From: Candidatus Heimdallarchaeota archaeon
GTDB taxonomy: Archaea > Asgardarchaeota > Heimdallarchaeia > Heimdallarchaeales > Kariarchaeaceae
Assembly (NCBI GenBank): GCA_021399405.1
Contig: JAAFKL010000054.1
Location: forward strand, 1 to 6,029
Length of the DNA stretch: 6,029 bases
Reading direction: 5' to 3'
Position numbers and translations under genes: made by a program. Positions 1 through 5,022 of the stretch are shown here, in pieces. How positions within the stretch are numbered: the first letter of the stretch is position 1; every line of letters begins with the position of its first letter. The notes below the pieces were generated by a model that did not search any database, had not been told where the DNA came from, and worked only from the letters and a program-made list of their open reading frames with translations.

Positions 1-1569
1 GCAGCCTCAGTTTTGATAACTGGAACGGGATATCGCGCTCAATTAGCTATTATTGACAATGATTTCACTTTTGAGTTGTTTGACATAATAGACCCTCCCA
101 CGGATACCTTTATCTATAAAACACCAGTTGCAGCAGGAGATCTAGATGGAGACGGGCGAGATGAGGTAGTTATGGGTACTGCCTATGGATCCTCGGCAGG
201 TTCTGGGGATATGCATATCTATGAATATTTGCCAGAGGATGATAGCTATGAGTTAAATACCTCAATTGGAGCGAGTTTTTTGGATACCTGGCTAGATATA
301 GGTGATGTTGATTGTGATGGACTGGATGAGATAGTCGGTTCTGGTCGTTATCATACCGGTGTAATTGATGATGCAAAGCATTCCTATGCAGTGATGGGAT
401 CAAATACAGATGTTGGTGGTGTAGTACGCATTGGGGACTTGGATGGGGATGGAGTCAGATTAAAATATACCCAAGAATCATGGAATAACACACCACCCCC
501 TGGTGTTGTTGCTGTTATAGCAGCACCTCCCCTCTATGATGGAATAGATCAGAATTATATATCTAGTTATACTGCATTTGGACAGGAAACATCTATAGGT
601 ACGGGAATTGGCTCAGAGATAGGTACAATAATAAGCACAACTTACTCATTTGAGCAGGCTTTTGATCTTCAATTTATTGAACTTTGCAGTTTTTCAGCAA
701 AACGGACAGTTGCGTCTGAATTTATTCGAACAAACACCAAAACCCACACTGAAATTAAAACTACAAGCCATGCGACTGGTTGGACAGATAACTCGGTTTT
801 ATTTCATGTTACCTCCTATACCTCATACAAATACCAAATCATTCATCATCCATATAACTCTTCTCTAGTCGGTTCCAATATGACTATTGATGTTCCTGAT
901 TCACCTGTGTTGAATGCTTGGACAATTCCATATTTCAATTCTGTTTATGATCAAAAAGTGGGGCCCGAAACTTTGAATCATACAATAGGTCAGCCTTGGA
1001 CCTATCCATCAAAAAGTGAATCATTTGTTATGGCACCAAATCGCTGGGAAGCAGGAGAACAGATTGTGGGTCAGGGATCAGGCTTCACAACAATCACAAT
1101 AGAGGTTGCTGAGCAACTTTCATCGGGTATAGAGAAGGTGGAATCCTCAAATTATGGTCTTGGGGGAGCTATTGCAGGTACTGGATATGAACGTTCTCGT
1201 GGAACTCATGATTCAGATATTTTTGAAATCATCGTTGGAGAATCAGCCATATTTGAAGGCTGCGTTGGTTATATTGCCAATGAAGAAATATGGGGCGAAT
1301 TAAACTATACTTACAATCTATTTGCCTATTACCATATGACTCCAGATGACCGTACCTACCTTGTAATTAATTACTATGTGGTGGGAGCAAGTGTTTTTGT
1401 GCCCACAACTACTGCACCAACAACTAGTGTGACTTCATCGGTTGAGACTACACCTGGTGATACAATTCTTGATGATAGTCCTGAAGGTTTTCTCTCAACT
1501 GGATACGGAGTACTTGGCTTTCTTATGATTATTACAACTATTCGAGCCATAAGGAGAAAAAGAGATTAG
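1..1569 (+). CDS. Cell-surface FG-GAP/VCBS repeat protein with C-terminal membrane anchor (5' partial)
   Basis: The frame is open from base 1, so the true start lies outside the window; the TTG at 13 is not a credible start. Calcium-binding FG-GAP motifs are visible at 136-165 (GDLDGDGRDE), 301-330 (GDVDCDGLDE) and 433-453 (GDLDGDG, lacking the usual closing acidic pair). These belong to beta-propeller blades, so the left edge cuts a propeller. From about 500 to 1400 comes a Ser/Thr/Gly-rich, probably all-beta module with the landmarks LNHTIGQPWTYP (973-1008) and GQGSGFTTITIE (1069-1104). I cannot assign this module to a named family. Several N-X-S/T sequons (e.g. NSS, NMT, NHT, NYT) fit an extracellular glycoprotein. 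The end has a Thr-rich stalk (about 1405-1470), then SPEGF at 1477-1491, one hydrophobic helix and a basic tail (RAIRRKRD), so the bulk should face outside. Propeller and anchor are clear; adhesion or ligand binding is only inferred. Confidence 0.88.
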   Translation, partial: AASVLITGTGYRAQLAIIDNDFTFELFDIIDPPTDTFIYKTPVAAGDLDGDGRDEVVMGTAYGSSAGSGDMHIYEYLPEDDSYELNTSIGASFLDTWLDIGDVDCDGLDEIVGSGRYHTGVIDDAKHSYAVMGSNTDVGGVVRIGDLDGDGVRLKYTQESWNNTPPPGVVAVIAAPPLYDGIDQNYISSYTAFGQETSIGTGIGSEIGTIISTTYSFEQAFDLQFIELCSFSAKRTVASEFIRTNTKTHTEIKTTSHATGWTDNSVLFHVTSYTSYKYQIIHHPYNSSLVGSNMTIDVPDSPVLNAWTIPYFNSVYDQKVGPETLNHTIGQPWTYPSKSESFVMAPNRWEAGEQIVGQGSGFTTITIEVAEQLSSGIEKVESSNYGLGGAIAGTGYERSRGTHDSDIFEIIVGESAIFEGCVGYIANEEIWGELNYTYNLFAYYHMTPDDRTYLVINYYVVGASVFVPTTTAPTTSVTSSVETTPGDTILDDSPEGFLSTGYGVLGFLMIITTIRAIRRKRD

Positions 1570-1570
1570 A

Positions 1571-1684
1571 TTAACAAATTTTGATTAATAGAATTATTAG
1601 TCCATTATTACTTGCATATGAAATGCACTTCTGGACTTCAACCATAGCTTGCTCATTTGCACGTAATTTCCAATCGTTGATAAT
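1571..1684 (-). pseudogene. Possible short coding remnant or very small ORF
   Basis: On the minus strand a frame open from a TGA at 1685-1687 to a TAA at 1571-1573 reads as a protein-like tail, including NDWKLRANEQAMVEVQKC followed by a hydrophobic end. The only ATG is internal, at 1643-1645, and would give just 24 residues. It lies directly downstream of the 47-residue ORF at 1710-1853, on the same strand but in a different frame. It could be the decayed 3' end of one once-longer gene, or chance. I recognise no family. Confidence 0.2.
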
Positions 1685-1709
1685 TCAAAACAATAAAAAA
1701 TGAACACTG

Positions 1710-1853
1710 TTACTCTACAATTTCAATTAATTTCTTAGCACTGGCAATATTATGAGTTAGTTCTTTGAGGAAAGCTATCTGCCCCTCCCAATGTGATTTC
1801 TCAAAATAGTCCTGAAATTTGAGAACACTGGTGATATGGTTGAGGTCAATCAT
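1710..1853 (-). CDS. Small hypothetical protein, 47 residues
   Basis: An ATG at 1851-1853 opens a 47-residue frame ending in TAA at 1710-1712. The product starts MIDLNHITSVLKFQDYFEKS and ends KKLIEIVE. Its composition is protein-like: hydrophobic residues are spaced at 3-4 positions among charged ones, suggesting two amphipathic helices, with no membrane segment or signal peptide. It starts 30 bases after the stop of the arylsulfotransferase-like ORF on the same strand, so the two could share a transcript; no TATA box or Shine-Dalgarno sequence of its own is evident. It could be a true microprotein or the front of a decayed gene continuing toward 1571. No family is recognised. Confidence 0.42.
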   Translation of the reverse strand: MIDLNHITSVLKFQDYFEKSHWEGQIAFLKELTHNIASAKKLIEIVE

Positions 1854-1883
1854 TACTTCTGATTAATATCAATTTTTTTGAAA

Positions 1884-2528
1884 TTACCCTATTACTGATT
1901 TCTTCTTAATTAAGAGGAGAACTACTGTGATTATTGCTACCCCGGCAAATGCGATAATGACCGGTGATGGGTTAAATTTATCAAACGATTCTGCTACATA
2001 ACGATATACCCTGAAAAATCCCCAATTATATGGTACTCTCATTTCCCAAACTACTTCACCTTCAGGAGTTACTTCAATAGCAACCCCACCAAAATCCTCA
2101 TGATATGCAGGTAAAGACCTATTCCATTGATGATAATTACTTCCAAATCCTCCTAAATAATTTCCATTAGGCAATAAACTTGCACTTCCCCAATGAAAAC
2201 TATAATATTGCTTCGGCGCAGTCCATCTAAATACCTCATGGATCTCCATACTCTTTTCATCAATTCTAATATGCAGAATACTTGATCTCTGACTCTCGGG
2301 GTCATTATTCTGGATGGAAGTCACATTTCCATTTCCATTATCAAACATGACAAATTCACCATCACCCACATATCTAACATCATGTGGAGTATACCAGAGA
2401 TGTTTAACTTTTATACCATCTGCATTGAATAATTCAAAATCACCATTCCAACCAGCTATCCAATCAGTCTCTCCTGTGGCATGATCGATCTTTACAAATT
2501 GATTCATTCTTCGCATATTGATGTCCAT
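1884..2528 (-). pseudogene. Arylsulfotransferase-like protein, N-terminally truncated, with C-terminal membrane anchor
   Basis: The 214 residues match the C-terminal half of the arylsulfotransferase (ASST) beta-propeller family, whose enzymes move sulfate between phenolic compounds through a sulfo-histidine. Visible landmarks are an NMRRMNQF strand with Arg6/Arg7, IDHATGETDW (14-23), WYTPHDVRY with His49 followed by FDNG (62-65), the YYSFHWGSASLLPNGN blade (108-123), and VTPEGEVVWE (153-162). By alignment from memory with E. coli ASST, His49 sits at the catalytic histidine and the early Arg at an active-site arginine. Residues 188-207 form one membrane helix followed by KKK, placing the domain outside the cell. 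ASST-like proteins normally have a signal peptide and a further 200 or more residues before this point. Here the frame opens only at 2546 (stop at 2547-2549), and none of the minus-strand frames just beyond carries the expected upstream histidine blades. I therefore read it as a broken gene; a standalone half protein is less likely. Confidence 0.72.
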
Positions 2529-2811
2529 ATCGGATTTATTTGAAAATTATACTCCAACCTCTCTTAATAATCATGAAACAAGTATTTTGCCAACCCTCAA
2601 TCTAAAATACAAATCTCATGGTTTGTGTTTGATCACCAATGATGACGAACTAAAAGTAATAGTTCCAGAAACTGTCTATAGTAATCGACTAGGAGCAACG
2701 AGGAATTTTATCATATATAAGAGGGCAAAAGAATTTTTGATTGATCATTATCCTCATCTGCGAATGGATAAGGTTGCATTATTTGACGATGGGACAATTA
2801 TCGGTCTTTAA
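2521..2811 (+). CDS. Hypothetical protein, 96 residues, overlapping the broken arylsulfotransferase head to head
   Basis: The ATG at 2521 is preferred over the adjacent TTG at 2518. The product is soluble, with no signal or membrane segment, and is of mixed character. A polar start (MSISDLFENY) leads to likely strands around LCLITNDDELKVIVPETVYS, a charged helix (about IIYKRAKEFLIDHY) and a compact end, MDKVALFDDGTIIGL. The C-terminal two thirds look like a folded domain, but I recognise no family. Its first eight bases overlap the opposite-strand arylsulfotransferase remnant. Its only TATA-like upstream sequence (TTTACAAAT near 2491) lies inside that remnant, so this may itself be the 3' part of a longer gene cut at the same junction. 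It converges on the CopD-like gene with an 89-base gap. Confidence 0.5.
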   Translation: MSISDLFENYTPTSLNNHETSILPTLNLKYKSHGLCLITNDDELKVIVPETVYSNRLGATRNFIIYKRAKEFLIDHYPHLRMDKVALFDDGTIIGL

Positions 2812-2900
2812 TCATGTATATTGGACCAAATGCTTAGATCTAAGTGATAAAATCTTGTTATTTTATAATACTAATTACTGAATTACATTACTTTAAACTT

Positions 2901-3368
2901 TTAGAGACTAGGGTTGTATCCCCTGATAATGATACTGATGATAACCACCACAACTCCCAAAAAGAGATTGAAATAAATTGCTCTATATATCCACTTTTTC
3001 CTAATTTCAGGTTTGGGAATTTTATCAATTTTCTTGAGTTTCAATATTATTAGTACTACCATCAAGATAGAAAGGATAATCTTTATGGATAGAGCCACAG
3101 AGTAGAAATCAAACCATTTCAAAAACAAATAAACACCATTTTCATCTTTTGGAATAAGTACCATACCCGAAATACTCACTAAGATAGAGCTTAGGATCAT
3201 CCAGAATGATAATCTTTTGATGATTTTATTCATCAGATCACTTCGTTCCTTGTGTGAAACAATAGTTTGTTGGATGATTGGCAAGAATACAGCGATATAG
3301 ACAAACATTCCACCTACCCATATGATAGTCGCGAAATCATGTATTAGGACCATTAAATGATGAGCCAT
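2901..3368 (-). CDS. CopD-like four-helix integral membrane protein
   Basis: The 155-residue product has four predicted membrane helices at about 8-32, 54-72, 88-109 and 127-148. Short loops separate them, with a basic loop at 39-53 (HKERSDLMNKIIKR) and another at 110-125. The first helix carries LIHDFATIIWVGGMF, resembling the H-x(6)-W-x-G-G signature of the CopD (copper resistance D) membrane domain. SGMV (67-70) ending helix 2 and Lys96 in helix 3 also fit that fold. His3, His4 and His10 near the membrane face could bind metal or haem, but this is inference. Classical CopD proteins are larger, so this is a minimal single-domain member; a role in copper handling is not proven, and no copper ATPase or CopC partner is nearby. 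The start is the first in-frame ATG and is supported by a TATA box about 27 bases upstream. It is transcribed away from the amidohydrolase. Confidence 0.68.
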   Translation of the reverse strand: MAHHLMVLIHDFATIIWVGGMFVYIAVFLPIIQQTIVSHKERSDLMNKIIKRLSFWMILSSILVSISGMVLIPKDENGVYLFLKWFDFYSVALSIKIILSILMVVLIILKLKKIDKIPKPEIRKKWIYRAIYFNLFLGVVVVIISIIIRGYNPSL

Positions 3369-3391
3369 AGATAAAATAAGAAAAGTAACTG

Positions 3392-3398
3392 TTTTATA
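3392..3398 (-). promoter_or_regulatory. TATA box for the CopD-like gene, consistent with leaderless transcription
   Basis: The minus strand reads AGCTATAAAACAG, with TATAAAA centred at about 3395. An archaeal TATA box is usually centred about 26-27 bases before the transcription start, which would place that start at about 3368, exactly the A of the ATG. No Shine-Dalgarno sequence is visible between box and start codon. A leaderless mRNA is therefore predicted. Confidence 0.55.
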
Positions 3399-3544
3399 GC
3401 TATTGCTAATTTCTATACTGCTCTCTAGATACTCATCATAAAATGATACTTCGGGGTTGTGAATTGAATAATTAAAAATAATCTGAAGCTAAATACCACC
3501 ATCCTTTAGAAATTAAAAACAGGCAAAAAGTATCCGACATTATG

Positions 3545-3550
3545 ATATAA
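3545..3550 (+). promoter_or_regulatory. Candidate TATA box for the amidohydrolase gene
   Basis: ATATAA in the context TATGATATAAGG lies in the 224-base divergent spacer. With usual archaeal spacing, transcription would begin near 3574, leaving a leader of roughly 19 bases before the ATG at 3593. The leader has no evident Shine-Dalgarno motif. A second weaker AT-rich stretch (CCAATAAAG, about 3555-3563) is an alternative. Confidence 0.35.
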
Positions 3551-3592
3551 GGTACCAATAAAGTTCTTAGGCAAGCGGTCAACTTGGCAATT

Positions 3593-4819
3593 ATGAGTAA
3601 AATTGTATTAATCAATGTAAGTATCCTGGATGTGAGAGAAGGCAAGCTAATTCCAAAGAAACACATTATCATTGCTGATAAGAAAATTGTCAGTATCCAG
3701 GACGATATACCCCAAGTAGAGGACGCAGTGGTTATTGACATTGCCAATAAGGTAGTGATGCCCGGACTTTGCGATGCTCATGTGCATGTTCTTGCAACCA
3801 CGGCTGATCTCCAGAGTCTTGGGTCACAATCACCCAACTATTTGATGGCACAATCCATGATTTTGATGAGGGACATGCTGATGCGAGGATTCACCACAGT
3901 ACGTGATGCAGCCGGTGCTGATTGGGGTATAGCAAAAGCAGTTGAAGATGGTATTGTCGAGGGACCAAGAATACTATACTGTGGTTATGCCTTATCCCAA
4001 ACTGGTGGGCATGGAGATGGTCGGGGACCTGGGGATGACAGTGAGAATTTCTGTTATAATAATCCTGGACTAGGGAGGATATGTGATGGGATTTCAGAGG
4101 TTCGTAAAGCAGCGAGAAATGAGATAAGGAAGGGGGCTCATCACATCAAGATTATGGCATCTGGTGGCGTGGCATCACCAACTGACAGGGTAGACAGCAT
4201 CCAATTCTCCGAGGAGGAGATTAGTGCAATCGTTGATGAGGCTCAGTCAGCAAAAATATATGTAATAGCTCATGCGTACACTGCAGATGCGATAAACCGT
4301 GCCCTGAAACTGGGTGTAAGATCTATAGAACACGGGAATCTTCTAAATCAGGAATCAATTGAATTATTTCTAAAACATGATGCTTTCCTAGTCCCAACTC
4401 TGGTCACCTACCAGGCCCTATCTGAGGAGGGAATGAAGTATGGTCTCTCCCAAGATTCTTACGAGAAATTATCTGTGGTATTAGATGCGGGTCTAGATAG
4501 TTTGGAACTGGCCTACAAGCATGGTGTCAATATTGCCTATGGTACAGACCTACTGGGTGAGATGCAAAAAAGACAGCTCGAGGAATTTACAATCAGAGCT
4601 AAGGTTATGTCCCCAATTGATGTCATAAGAACAGCAACCATCAATGCTGCAAAATTATTTGGAATCAAGGGAATCACTGGACAGGTAGAAATTGGAGTGA
4701 TTGCTGATCTGCTGGTCTTAGATGGAAATCCCATGGAAGATTTGAATGTTCTTGTAAATAGTGAAGACAACCTTAAATTGATTATGAAAGATGGAAAGAT
4801 TTTCAAGAACACTTTGTAA
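3593..4819 (+). CDS. Metal-dependent amidohydrolase, Xaa-Pro/Xaa-Arg dipeptidase type
   Basis: This is a complete 408-residue cytoplasmic enzyme of the amidohydrolase superfamily (imidazolonepropionase-like / metal-dependent hydrolase A subgroup). That subgroup includes dinuclear-metal dipeptidases cutting Xaa-Pro or Xaa-Arg bonds. The metal and catalytic set is intact: HVH at 63-65 after MPGLCDA, Lys186 in IKIMASGG (likely the carboxylated bridging lysine), His227 in IAHAYT, His247 in IEHGN, and Asp319 in YGTD. The GGHGDGR loop (138-144) is typical of the dipeptidase-like branch. The N-terminal beta-sandwich strand (VLINVSILDVREGKLI) and the C-terminal return to it (ADLLVLDGNPMEDL) are both present. 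Length is normal. The ATG at 3593 is preferred to the TTG at 3584 because homologues start just before this strand. No signal peptide or membrane segment is seen. Exact substrate cannot be read from sequence; peptide or cyclic-amide turnover is likely. It is transcribed alone, divergent from the CopD-like gene. Confidence 0.9.
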   Translation: MSKIVLINVSILDVREGKLIPKKHIIIADKKIVSIQDDIPQVEDAVVIDIANKVVMPGLCDAHVHVLATTADLQSLGSQSPNYLMAQSMILMRDMLMRGFTTVRDAAGADWGIAKAVEDGIVEGPRILYCGYALSQTGGHGDGRGPGDDSENFCYNNPGLGRICDGISEVRKAARNEIRKGAHHIKIMASGGVASPTDRVDSIQFSEEEISAIVDEAQSAKIYVIAHAYTADAINRALKLGVRSIEHGNLLNQESIELFLKHDAFLVPTLVTYQALSEEGMKYGLSQDSYEKLSVVLDAGLDSLELAYKHGVNIAYGTDLLGEMQKRQLEEFTIRAKVMSPIDVIRTATINAAKLFGIKGITGQVEIGVIADLLVLDGNPMEDLNVLVNSEDNLKLIMKDGKIFKNTL

Positions 4820-4987
4820 TACCTCAATCATTTGAAATTTTAAAAGGATAGATTAGCAATAATCACATTCTCGATTCACTTATTATGAAAATTAAAGAAT
4901 TTATAATGTGGATTAATTTCCCACGTAACGATTATTTATGCAATAGAATCTCTTAGATGTAAAAAAGTTAATCAGTTCCCAAAAGCC

Positions 4988-4994
4988 TAAAATA
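4988..4994 (+). promoter_or_regulatory. Candidate TATA box for the orphan gene at 5023
   Basis: TAAAATA in the context CCTAAAATACATT is centred at about 4991. Usual archaeal spacing puts the transcription start near 5018, only a few bases before the ATG at 5023. That fits a leaderless or nearly leaderless transcript, and no Shine-Dalgarno sequence is present. The surrounding 4820-5022 spacer holds no other supported feature. Confidence 0.42.
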
Positions 4995-5022
4995 CATTAT
5001 TACCCCACATTAATTGTATTAA

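Noticed and set aside
170..403. Minus-strand open frame inside the FG-GAP gene.
   Set aside because: His/Tyr/Asn-rich translation typical of the antisense of Asp/Gly-rich repeats; the plus-strand frame is clearly the coding one.
2547..2811. Possibility that the missing arylsulfotransferase N-terminus lies here in another minus-strand frame (simple frameshift).
   Set aside because: The minus-strand frames just past 2547 hit stops quickly and show no histidine-bearing blade motifs, so a deletion or rearrangement fits better than a frameshift.
2844..3053. Plus-strand open frame overlapping the 3' end of the CopD-like gene.
   Set aside because: Mostly antisense to a well-supported membrane protein and without protein-like features.
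3472..3747. Minus-strand open frame spanning the start of the amidohydrolase gene.
   Set aside because: Antisense to the conserved N-terminal strands of the hydrolase; no independent promoter or family signal.
4906..4926. Short hairpin (ATGTGG / CCACGT arms with a 9-base loop) after the amidohydrolase gene, considered as a terminator.
   Set aside because: Only six pairs including one G-U, about 90 bases past the stop and with no T-tract after it; expected by chance in such DNA.
4904..5012. Distant inverted repeat TAATGTGG / CCACATTA flanking the promoter region of the orphan gene.
   Set aside because: Eight bases separated by about 90 bases of AT-rich sequence; not enough to support an operator or mobile-element end.
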